Positions 17,491-25,270 of a stretch of 64,000 nt of DNA are shown piece by piece. The stretch comes from Bdellovibrio sp. 28-41-41 (GTDB taxonomy: Bacteria > Bdellovibrionota > Bdellovibrionia > Bdellovibrionales > Bdellovibrionaceae). Each line of letters opens with the position of its first letter. The first letter of the stretch is position 1. The position numbers were made by a program, and so were the translations under genes. The stretch is taken from contig NCGL01000040.1 of NCBI GenBank assembly GCA_002256935.1, forward strand, positions 1 through 64,000. Direction: 5' to 3'. The notes beneath the pieces were generated by a model. That model ran no database searches, was not told the DNA's origin, and saw only the letters and a list, made by a program, of their open reading frames with translations.

Positions 17491-20388
17491 ATGGCAAAAA
17501 TTTCAATAACTTGGATAATCAAAAATCAACGCGGTCAGATCAAGGGCCCCTACACGACTATTGAAGTTTTAAATTTCATTTCTGGCGGTACATTTAGCGG
17601 TGAAGAACAGATCACTAAATATCCCGGCGGTGAATGGACAACGATTTCTAAAGAGCCCGAGTTTTACGAAAAAATTTTAGAGACTCTGGAAAATCAACTC
17701 AAAGATTCGACGCCCATTCCTAAAGAACCGAAAAATGAAACTAAAAATGTAAACAAAGCAAAAGTTAATACCCCCAATTTAGATGAAACCGTGGCCGTTC
17801 CCGCAGATCAACGTTCTGTAGTTAAGCAGACGATAATACCACAACAAGCACCCAAGGCACCGACGGCAACGTCGTCACCTGAAAGTTTAAAACAGTTTCT
17901 AAGTCAGCAAAAGCCTGATGTGATCGAGCTAAAGAGCATTGATACTGAACGGAAAAAAGATAGCCTTGATACCCTACGCTGGCCTATCTTTGGTGCCATT
18001 CTTATCGCAGCGCTGGCGTTGATTTACTTTGGTTTATTTGACGACGAGTCGCATGAAGCGTCCGATAAAATTATACTAATTGCGCCCGGTGCGAGCAAAG
18101 ATGTTTTGAAGCAGAATGAAATTGATGCTCGAGTTACAAAGTCACTTCAGCTTGTAAGCATGGATACTCCAGAGAAATACGCTGAAGCACAAAGTGTCTT
18201 AGTTTCCACAATTGAAAATTCGATAAAAAATATTAAGGCGCGCATGGTATTGTGTGTAGTTTATAAAGAGTTGTGGGTCTACTCACGACAGAATTCAAAT
18301 GACCAAAAAGCTATTTTGCAAGTTGCAAAGCAAACCAAATCTTTGAACAAAATTGACCCTGCCGGAATGTTGTGTGAAGCCGTGAAGCTAGTAACTGAGG
18401 GACGATATTCTGAAGCTCAAAGCGTTGTCGACAAGGCGATGGAGAAAGACTATACAAATTTTTTCCTTTATCAATTAAAGGGTGAAATTTTAGAACATGA
18501 AAATCAAAAACTTGTAGCTGAAAATTTCTACCAAAAAGCAAAGGAACTTTCTGGTCAGTGGGTAAAACCGGTTTTCTCTCAAGCGATGATCAATGCTAAG
18601 TTAAATGATACGAACAAAGCGTATCAGTTATTTGCAGCCGCTTTAAAAATAAATAAACAGCACAAGAACTCAATCTTTGGACTTGGTATTCTAGAGGCCA
18701 ATCGCGGCCAGCAGGATAAGGCGATTTCCTACATTACGAATGGTTTGTCACTAGATGGAATGATGGATAAAAACATCGAATCGCAAGGCATAGAATCACT
18801 TGTCGAAATTTATTTGATCAAGGGAGATAAAAAGAAAGCCAATGAATTAGCGAATCTAAATCTATCTAAGAATCCGAGTAAGAAATCGGCCATTCACCTG
18901 TGTGACCGTCTTGGTGGTTGTGATAAATCAGTCGTAAAAAATGCGAAACCGGATGAAGAGCTATTTTTTAGCTGCCAATCATTATTTCGACAAAAAGAAT
19001 ACCTGCAGTCACAAGCCGAGTGCAAATCGGCGTTTGAGCTAAATAAGAAAAATGGAGCGGCGGCGCTTACGGCCGGTGAATCGCTTTGGTTTTTGGGTCA
19101 AAGCATGGAAGCTATTTCATGGATTGAAAAAGCAATAAAATCGGACCCCAAAAACTACAAAGCCTATTTGAAAAAAGCAGAGTTTTTATCAGACCGCTTT
19201 GATTTTATCGAAGCTGAAAGAGTTTTAATGCAAGCTGACTACGTGAGTGGTAAAACTAGCTACGAGGTTCAGCGCGGATTTGCCTATTTGGCATTTAAAA
19301 AGCGTGACTATCCTAGCACTCTAAAATTGGCAGAAAAGGCTTTGAAAAATTATGACGCTGATTTAGAAAGTATTATTCTTTATTCATCAGCGGCGCGAAA
19401 TATGGCGGTGGCTTTTAAAGTGTCATCGCAAAAAGACCAAGAACAACGTCAGAAATTAGCCCAAGACGCTTATGCCTATGCACTTAAGGCGATTGAGCTA
19501 GATTCAACGAGTATTCAAGCTCAAATTAACTACGCGAAAGTTATAGCGACTCGGCAAGGTGTAGAAATTGGCGGCGACTATTTGATTGAGCTAATTAAGC
19601 TGTATCCAACATTGTACGAATACCGAATTGCATTGGCAGAAATCTACATCGAAGAGGAACACTTCAAACAAGCCATAGAAGAACTGCAAAAAGTTCTGGC
19701 GATCAATTCAAAAGATAAGAAAGCTTTGATGGCGATCGCGAAATCCTATTTTCAAGTCGGTGATCAGGATCGCGCAACGACGGCCTATTTAACAGCAAGT
19801 AATTTGGATCCATCGGACGCTGAACCGATTTTTGAGGTTGCCAAGATCTACATGGAGAGCGGAAAGATAGATCTGTCTTTAATTCAATTCGAGCGCGTTT
19901 TGGGATTGAATAAAAAGTACCCTAAAGCAAATTTCTACATTGGACGTTTGATGATTTTAAAGGGCAATTACTCGGAGGCCGAAAAATTTGCTGAGATAGA
20001 AAAGAAAATGTACCCTCAACTGACAGATCCCTATCTTTTGATCGCAGAGATTAAGTACATCAGTAAAAACTACTCTGATTGCGCGGCGGAATATGCTCGG
20101 GCTACTAATTTTGGAAGTCAGCCAGCTGCCGTTTACGTTAAAGCGGCAAAGTGCTATCGTCTATCTGGACAGCTGGATATGGCGCAAGGTTTTATCGACA
20201 TCGCGGCAGAAAAAGAGAGCGGATTTGAAGAGATCTATAAAGAACAGGGCGCCCTATTTGAAAGCCGCGGCGATACTATTTCGGCGATAAGATCTTATTG
20301 CAAATATGCTGAATTATCACCAAACTCAAAAGATCAGGATTTAATTAAATCGCAGATTCAAGCACTAGGAGGCGAGTGTGGGGATTAA
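17491..20388 (+). CDS. Large TPR-repeat protein with N-terminal GYF-like domain and one membrane segment
   Basis: About 965 residues from the ATG at 17491; a TTG at 17404 would add 29 residues without family support. Residues 1-70 resemble a GYF_2/DUF4339 domain (WIIKNQRGQIKGPYTTIEVLNF). A Pro/Thr/Gln-rich linker follows, then one membrane span WPIFGAILIAALALIYFGLF (about 160-180). The remaining 770 residues are tetratricopeptide repeats, shown by recurring blocks like AYLKKAEFL, AKSYFQVGDQDRATTAY and YIGRLMILKGNYSEAEKFA. Topology suggests a cytosolic GYF-like domain and a periplasmic TPR scaffold. Overlaps the next gene by 11 bases. Confidence 0.8.
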   Translation: MAKISITWIIKNQRGQIKGPYTTIEVLNFISGGTFSGEEQITKYPGGEWTTISKEPEFYEKILETLENQLKDSTPIPKEPKNETKNVNKAKVNTPNLDETVAVPADQRSVVKQTIIPQQAPKAPTATSSPESLKQFLSQQKPDVIELKSIDTERKKDSLDTLRWPIFGAILIAALALIYFGLFDDESHEASDKIILIAPGASKDVLKQNEIDARVTKSLQLVSMDTPEKYAEAQSVLVSTIENSIKNIKARMVLCVVYKELWVYSRQNSNDQKAILQVAKQTKSLNKIDPAGMLCEAVKLVTEGRYSEAQSVVDKAMEKDYTNFFLYQLKGEILEHENQKLVAENFYQKAKELSGQWVKPVFSQAMINAKLNDTNKAYQLFAAALKINKQHKNSIFGLGILEANRGQQDKAISYITNGLSLDGMMDKNIESQGIESLVEIYLIKGDKKKANELANLNLSKNPSKKSAIHLCDRLGGCDKSVVKNAKPDEELFFSCQSLFRQKEYLQSQAECKSAFELNKKNGAAALTAGESLWFLGQSMEAISWIEKAIKSDPKNYKAYLKKAEFLSDRFDFIEAERVLMQADYVSGKTSYEVQRGFAYLAFKKRDYPSTLKLAEKALKNYDADLESIILYSSAARNMAVAFKVSSQKDQEQRQKLAQDAYAYALKAIELDSTSIQAQINYAKVIATRQGVEIGGDYLIELIKLYPTLYEYRIALAEIYIEEEHFKQAIEELQKVLAINSKDKKALMAIAKSYFQVGDQDRATTAYLTASNLDPSDAEPIFEVAKIYMESGKIDLSLIQFERVLGLNKKYPKANFYIGRLMILKGNYSEAEKFAEIEKKMYPQLTDPYLLIAEIKYISKNYSDCAAEYARATNFGSQPAAVYVKAAKCYRLSGQLDMAQGFIDIAAEKESGFEEIYKEQGALFESRGDTISAIRSYCKYAELSPNSKDQDLIKSQIQALGGECGD

Positions 20389-20686
20389 AGATCAAGTTTC
20401 GTCAATGGCTCAGGGAGCACAATCTAAAGCTAAAACGTCAGCGCAGTCCTTTATGCAAATTTCATTTCGATTGGTTACTGGGTTCTTCCTTGGTTTAACT
20501 CTATCTTTGATTGGCCAAGAATTAACTGGTTTCGGTTCATTTTCGCTGATTTTTTTAAATTTAGTAGTTATGGGATTGTTCTTCCGACTATCCCAAAATT
20601 GGTCCATGATTAAAATTTTAGTTTTCGATTTAGTTTGTCTTCTTGTCATTCAAATCTTGAAAATGTATATATTGATCGCACCCTAA
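20378..20686 (+). CDS. Small integral membrane protein, unknown function
   Basis: 102 residues from a GTG at 20378, which has a strong AGGAGG five bases upstream, deciding this start. An N-terminal amphipathic stretch (about 1-25) precedes three hydrophobic segments (about 28-46, 49-67 and 76-98). Overlaps the end of the TPR gene by 11 bases, so the two are probably translated together and may form a complex. Family not recognised. Confidence 0.68.
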   Translation: MGIKDQVSSMAQGAQSKAKTSAQSFMQISFRLVTGFFLGLTLSLIGQELTGFGSFSLIFLNLVVMGLFFRLSQNWSMIKILVFDLVCLLVIQILKMYILIAP

Positions 20687-20718
20687 AACAGCTACGCGAA
20701 ACGACCTAGGAATCGATC

Positions 20719-22014
20719 ATGATTGATATTAAATTATTAGAAAAGAAGCCTGAAAATAACGAACCATCTTATTTGGATGCTTACCGCGCTAATCTTGCCA
20801 ATCGCGGGGCTGATTCTGTGGTGCTAGATAAAATATTAGAATTAAATAAGAAGCGAAAAGAACTTATCTTTTCCGCTGAGTCTGAAAAGTCTAAGCAAAA
20901 CAAAGCGAGCCAAGAACTTGGAAAATTAAAACGCGAAGGCGCAGATACAACTGTGTTGCAAGCTGAGCTTGGCAAAATTTCTGCTGAAGTTAAAGAAATG
21001 GAAAAGAAAGCTGGTGAAGTCGACACCGAAGTTTACAATCTTCTTTTGACGATTCCGAATATGCATCACAGCACTGTTCCGGTTGGAAAGTCAGCAGAAG
21101 ATAACAAAATTGTAAAAACAGTCGGCACTAAGCCATCACTTACATTCAAAGCCAAAGAGCACTGGGAAATCGGTGAAAAGCTTGGCATCATTGATTTTGA
21201 AAGAGCTGGTAAAGTCACCGGTGCCCGTTTTGCCTTTTTAAAAGGCCATGGCGCAAGACTTGAGCGCGCGTTGATTCAATTTATGATGGATCTTCACAGT
21301 GAAGCTCACGGCTACACGGAAATGATTCCTCCTTTTATCGTTAATACGAATAGTTTAATCGGTACGGGCAATTTGCCAAAATTCAAAGATGATTTGTTTC
21401 ATTTAAGTGGTCAGGATTATTATCTGATTCCGACTGCCGAAGTGCCGGTTACGAATTATTTTAATAATGAAACTCTAAATGAATCTGATTTGCCTAAAAT
21501 GTTTTGCGCCTACTCACCGTGCTTCCGTTCAGAAGCTGGTAGCCATGGTCGCGACACAAAAGGTTTAATTCGTCAGCATCAGTTTAACAAAGTGGAATTG
21601 ATGATTTTCTCTCCACCAGCGCGTTCTCATGAGTTGCATGAAAAACTAACTAGCGACGCGGAAACAATTCTCACTGAACTAGAACTACCATTTCGTCGCA
21701 TGCTTCTGTGCACGGCAGATATGGGATTTGGATCGGCAAAAACATTTGATTTAGAGGTTTGGTTGCCGGGACAAAATGAATATCGTGAAATAAGCTCATG
21801 CAGTAATTTTGAAGACTTCCAGGCTCGCCGTGCGAACATTCGCTATAAAGCCGCAAACGGAAAACCACAGTTTGTTCATACACTTAACGGTTCTGGATTG
21901 GCTGTTGGTAGAACGTTGATTGCTGTGTTAGAGAACTACCAAAATGAGGATGGCTCGGTTCGAGTTCCTAAGGCATTACAAAAATACATGAGCGGCGTGA
22001 CCCTTCTTAAATAG
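20719..22014 (+). CDS. serS: Serine--tRNA ligase
   Basis: 431 residues, normal for bacterial SerRS. Charges tRNA-Ser in the cytosol. The N-terminal long coiled-coil arm spans about 30-105. The class II motifs are present: motif 2 in FRSEAGSHGRDTKGLIRQHQFNKVELM, and motif 3 in LNGSGLAVGRTLIAVLENYQ. ISSCSNFEDFQARR is the serine-site block. A tRNA-Ser gene lies 111 bases downstream on the same strand. Confidence 0.97.
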   Translation: MIDIKLLEKKPENNEPSYLDAYRANLANRGADSVVLDKILELNKKRKELIFSAESEKSKQNKASQELGKLKREGADTTVLQAELGKISAEVKEMEKKAGEVDTEVYNLLLTIPNMHHSTVPVGKSAEDNKIVKTVGTKPSLTFKAKEHWEIGEKLGIIDFERAGKVTGARFAFLKGHGARLERALIQFMMDLHSEAHGYTEMIPPFIVNTNSLIGTGNLPKFKDDLFHLSGQDYYLIPTAEVPVTNYFNNETLNESDLPKMFCAYSPCFRSEAGSHGRDTKGLIRQHQFNKVELMIFSPPARSHELHEKLTSDAETILTELELPFRRMLLCTADMGFGSAKTFDLEVWLPGQNEYREISSCSNFEDFQARRANIRYKAANGKPQFVHTLNGSGLAVGRTLIAVLENYQNEDGSVRVPKALQKYMSGVTLLK

Positions 22015-22089
22015 GGTTCCCGGTTCATAAAATGAAAATTCCTTAGGCAATACCGCCTACTAACGCGCAGAATAAATTCAAAAAAGGCA

Positions 22090-22118
22090 TTGATCCGTCG
22101 TGGCGTTTCCAATAGAAC
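22090..22118 (+). promoter_or_regulatory. Probable promoter of tRNA-Ser
   Basis: TTGATC at 22090-22095, 17 bases, TAGAAC at 22113-22118. The -10 ends 7 bases before the mature 5' end of the tRNA. So the tRNA is likely transcribed on its own as well as by read-through from serS. Confidence 0.45.
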
Positions 22119-22125
22119 TGACCCC

Positions 22126-22215
22126 GGAGCGATGGTAGAGCGGTTGAATACACCAGTCTTGAAAACTGGCAGCCCTTCGCGGGGCTCGAGAGTTCGAATC
22201 TCTCTCGCTCCGCCA
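22126..22215 (+). tRNA. tRNA-Ser (UGA anticodon)
   Basis: Ninety bases folding as a class II tRNA. Acceptor arms GGAGCGA/TCGCTCC carry an encoded CCA end. The anticodon stem CCAGT/ACTGG encloses CTTGAAA with anticodon TGA. The long variable arm (AGCCCTTCGCGGGGCT) is typical of serine, and the T loop GTTCGAATC is intact. Confidence 0.96.
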
Positions 22216-22577
22216 AACAATCCTTGTTGAACACGATTTTCAAATTCACTAAAATTTAAAACATGAAGAAGAAATACGCCTTTCTCTTATGTGTGATCAC
22301 AGTAGCGCTGCTAATAACCTACTTTGTAGTCATTCGAAACGGGAACACCGCTTCCAACGATTGGTGGCGCGGGCGCATGTTCTGACGGTTCGAAAACCGC
22401 CGCTATCCAAGATTTTATTTTTTAAAGATCAGGAGGCCTCGTCATTTGTCGTTCCTAAACAAAGTCAGTTAAGTTATTCATTTAAGATAAACTAAACTGG
22501 CTTTGCTTAGAATGCGACTCGGTTCAAGATTTTGTAAAATTACGGACAAAATCTCAAGGCCGCTTTGTAAAAAGAAA
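22216..22577. other. Gene-poor stretch after tRNA-Ser with possible decayed coding sequence
   Basis: Contains a 40-codon frame (listed separately), a small CGGTT/AACCG hairpin at 22386-22399, and fragments in other frames that read like protein, for example TIGGAGACSDGSKTAAIQDF ending near 22440. No integrase, no repeat of the tRNA 3' end, and no terminator close to the tRNA were seen. Confidence 0.4.
22263..22385 (+). CDS. Possible 40-residue membrane peptide or start of a decayed gene
   Basis: ATG at 22263 opens MKKKYAFLLCVITVALLITYF, a basic start and hydrophobic core like a signal anchor, then a short polar tail to a stop at 22383-22385. There is no clear ribosome binding site. Coding-like text continues in a different frame just beyond residue 25, so it may be the start of a frameshifted secreted-protein gene. 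Confidence 0.3.
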   Translation: MKKKYAFLLCVITVALLITYFVVIRNGNTASNDWWRGRMF

Positions 22578-23018
22578 CTAGTTACACTGATCTGTCTTGC
22601 CTAAAGGCAATGGGTAACCTTGAACTACCCAAATGACTGAGTATTGGCCAGGTGCGAATTCGAAAAACATTAATTGCGTTGGTTTTTCAGTACCGGTCGA
22701 AACGGCCAGGATGCTGCCGCCAGTAAAGCTAGTGATGTTGGCAACAGTATTGATAACTTTTGTATCGTCTGCATTGAAATCAGCCGCAGTAAAATCAACA
22801 GCACCAACGATATTGTAAGTAGTTGTCCCTTTGAACGGTTTACCATCTTGGTCTTTGCCTTCGATATCGATGGCAATAGTTTTATCAACTGTTTTGTAAG
22901 CTACTTTTAAGTTTGAGCTTGGTTCACATGAACTCATATCGGCAGGAACGACTGCGAATGAAGTGGACGCAAAGCAAAGTGCTAAGCCGGCGAAAAATAA
23001 TTTAGTTGAAGATAACAT
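22578..23018 (-). CDS. Secreted protein of unknown function
   Basis: 146 residues from the ATG at 23016-23018, chosen because AGGGG lies 7 bases upstream and because a signal peptide follows directly (residues 1-22, ending FASTSFA). The longer frame from 23126 lacks these. The mature part is small and probably a beta-sandwich, with a cysteine near each end (SSCEPSS and TDQCN). Ten bases over its ribosome binding site (23021-23030) are complementary to the candidate small RNA at 17037-17115. Confidence 0.7.
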   Translation of the reverse strand: MLSSTKLFFAGLALCFASTSFAVVPADMSSCEPSSNLKVAYKTVDKTIAIDIEGKDQDGKPFKGTTTYNIVGAVDFTAADFNADDTKVINTVANITSFTGGSILAVSTGTEKPTQLMFFEFAPGQYSVIWVVQGYPLPLGKTDQCN

Positions 23019-23173
23019 AATTGGACCCCTTTTGTTTATTTTTAAATGCAAATATATTTCAATAGACCAAAAGATCAATGGCAAGAAAAATACTGCAATT
23101 ATTTTCTGTGGGGAGAGGGGCCACACGCAGTAAAATTTGAACTTTTACGCAATTGCGGACACACTTCGTGCAT

Positions 23174-24916
23174 ATGAGTAAAAGTATATCGATGAAGCGT
23201 TTAAGAAGTGTGGCTAAACCTGAATACGCGTCCCTGAGTTGGGGTTTGTTTTTCTTAGTGATTTCCAGCATATCTTCACTGATCTATCCGCAGGTTATAC
23301 GCTGGATGGTGGATAATGTTCTGCAAACAAAACGAATCGATTTATTGTGGTGGTCCGTTGGTGCCCTGTTCGTGGTATTTATTCTTCAAGGAATCACATC
23401 AGGTGTGCGTTATTATCTGTTCACCTTAAGCGGCGAGAGGATCGTGTTAAAACTACGCCAGCGTCTATTCGGAAACTTAATGAGCCAAGAAGTTTCCTTC
23501 TTTGATTTTCATCGCACAGGTGAATTGATGAGTCGATTGGCCTCGGATTGCACCACTTTGCAAAACACGGTCAGTGTGAATATTTCTCAAGGCTTGCGAA
23601 ATTTGGGTCAGGCCATCGGCGGCTTAGGATTTATGTTTTATACTTCGTGGCAGTTGACGGCTATTATGCTTTTGCTGATTCCGCCTATCGCGGGTTTTGC
23701 GGCTATTTATGGAAAAAAAATTCGTGCTCATTCAAAAAATCTTCAAGAAGCCGTTGCTAGTTCAAGCATCGTCGCGGAAGAAACACTATCAGGAGTTAAG
23801 ACTGTAAAATCATTTGTTCGTGAATCTTTCGAAGTCGGGCGTTATACCTCGTCACTAGATCATGCGTTGTCCTTTGTACGCGCTAGAATCAACGCCATCA
23901 CGGTATTTATGATTGTGGCGATGTTCATCGGTTTCACAGCGGTTTGCGTCGTTCTTGCCTACGGAGGCTATCAAGTTATTAATGGTCAAATGACAGTTGG
24001 CGATTTAACTCAGTTTCTTTTGTACTTAATGTTAGTTGCGATTGGCGTTGGAAGCTTAGGAAGTTTGTGGGGCGATTTCGCTGCGGGCCTAGGCGCTACC
24101 GAGCGCATTTTTGAAATCTTAGAAAAGCAATCTTTAGAAATAACGAATGGCGTCCGGCCAAATCAAGTTTTAGGAAAGATTGAATTCAGGAATGTTTCAT
24201 TCTGTTATCCGACTCGAAAAGATATCCAAGTCGTAAAGAATCTAACGTTTCAAATTGAACCCGGACAGAAAGTAGCTTTCGTGGGATCTTCTGGCGCGGG
24301 CAAATCGACAATAGCTAGCCTTATCCCAGGTTTCTACCCGATCGATTCTGGAGAAATAAAAATTGATGATCAGGATATTAAGGCTCTAGATGTATCTTGG
24401 TTGCGTGCCCAAATTGGTATCGTGTCACAAGAGCCAATCCTGATTTCATCGACGATAGAGGAAAACATAAAGTATGGCCGTGAGTCTGCAAGTTCCGATG
24501 AAATTACGAGTGCTGCAAAATCTGCTAATGCATGGGAATTCATTCAGCGCTTTCCAGAGAAAATGCAAACTAAGGTGGGAGAAAAAGGTCTGCAATTATC
24601 TGGAGGCCAAAAACAACGTGTAGCTATTGCACGGGCACTGTTAAAAGATCCAAAAATTCTAATTTTGGATGAAGCGACGTCTAGTTTAGATACCGAAAGC
24701 GAAGCATTGGTGCAGGAGGCGTTGAACCATTTGATGGAAGGTCGCACGAGTTTAGTGATCGCGCATCGCCTGTCGACAATCGTAGATGCCGATAAGATCT
24801 TTGTTTTAAACAATGGCGAGGTTGTTCAAAGTGGTAAACACGAGGATCTTGCCAAAGACAAATTAGGAATTTACTATAAACTGTTACAAAAACAATTCTC
24901 TGGAGAAAATGAATGA
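23174..24916 (+). CDS. MsbA-like ABC transporter, fused permease and ATPase
   Basis: About 580 residues from the ATG at 23174; a TTG seven codons upstream is less likely. The N-terminal membrane domain has six segments (about 17-300). The ATPase domain has Walker A VGSSGAGKST, Q-loop IVSQEPILIS, signature LQLSGGQKQRVAIARAL, Walker B ILILDEATSSLD and the H-loop IAHRLST. This half-transporter dimerises; family members flip lipid A-core, other lipids or drugs. Substrate not decidable. Its last codon overlaps the start of the glutaredoxin-like gene (ATGA). Confidence 0.92.
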   Translation: MSKSISMKRLRSVAKPEYASLSWGLFFLVISSISSLIYPQVIRWMVDNVLQTKRIDLLWWSVGALFVVFILQGITSGVRYYLFTLSGERIVLKLRQRLFGNLMSQEVSFFDFHRTGELMSRLASDCTTLQNTVSVNISQGLRNLGQAIGGLGFMFYTSWQLTAIMLLLIPPIAGFAAIYGKKIRAHSKNLQEAVASSSIVAEETLSGVKTVKSFVRESFEVGRYTSSLDHALSFVRARINAITVFMIVAMFIGFTAVCVVLAYGGYQVINGQMTVGDLTQFLLYLMLVAIGVGSLGSLWGDFAAGLGATERIFEILEKQSLEITNGVRPNQVLGKIEFRNVSFCYPTRKDIQVVKNLTFQIEPGQKVAFVGSSGAGKSTIASLIPGFYPIDSGEIKIDDQDIKALDVSWLRAQIGIVSQEPILISSTIEENIKYGRESASSDEITSAAKSANAWEFIQRFPEKMQTKVGEKGLQLSGGQKQRVAIARALLKDPKILILDEATSSLDTESEALVQEALNHLMEGRTSLVIAHRLSTIVDADKIFVLNNGEVVQSGKHEDLAKDKLGIYYKLLQKQFSGENE

Positions 24917-25254
24917 GAAAAATCTTAAATGAAACAAAAATCACACCTAAAGCGCAGGAATCAATGGCCAGTTTCTATGCGCCAATCATAGTTGAAATTG
25001 AACAGGCTATTCAAAGCAATGAGTGGGTTGTCATTGGAATGGCTCATAATCCTCCAGTGAAAAACGCGCGCAAGCTTCTAAAAGAAAGAAACATTAAGTA
25101 TAAATATATCGAGCACGGTAATTATTTTAATGGCTGGAAATTAAGACTAGCGATTAAGCTTTGGAGTGGATGGCCGACATTCCCTCAAGTATTTCATAAT
25201 GGAATTCTTGTCGGAGGATCCAGTGATCTAAAAGCCTACCTAGCTAGTAAGTAG
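24913..25254 (+). CDS. Glutaredoxin-fold protein without active-site cysteines
   Basis: 113 residues. The C-terminal half matches glutaredoxins: GWPTFPQVFHNGILVGGSSDL corresponds to the cis-proline TVPQVF segment and the glutathione-binding GG-D motif. The position of the CPxC or CGFS active site reads GMAHNPPVKNARKLLKE (about 44-60). There is no cysteine anywhere in the protein, so it cannot be a classical oxidoreductase. It may bind glutathione or a protein partner without redox chemistry. Translationally coupled to the ABC transporter. Confidence 0.75.
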   Translation: MRKILNETKITPKAQESMASFYAPIIVEIEQAIQSNEWVVIGMAHNPPVKNARKLLKERNIKYKYIEHGNYFNGWKLRLAIKLWSGWPTFPQVFHNGILVGGSSDLKAYLASK

Positions 25255-25270
25255 ACTTCTAATTTAAAAA

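Noticed and set aside
22126-22600. tRNA-Ser as an integration site of a mobile element
   Set aside because: No integrase, no repeat of the tRNA 3' end and no change of gene type after it.
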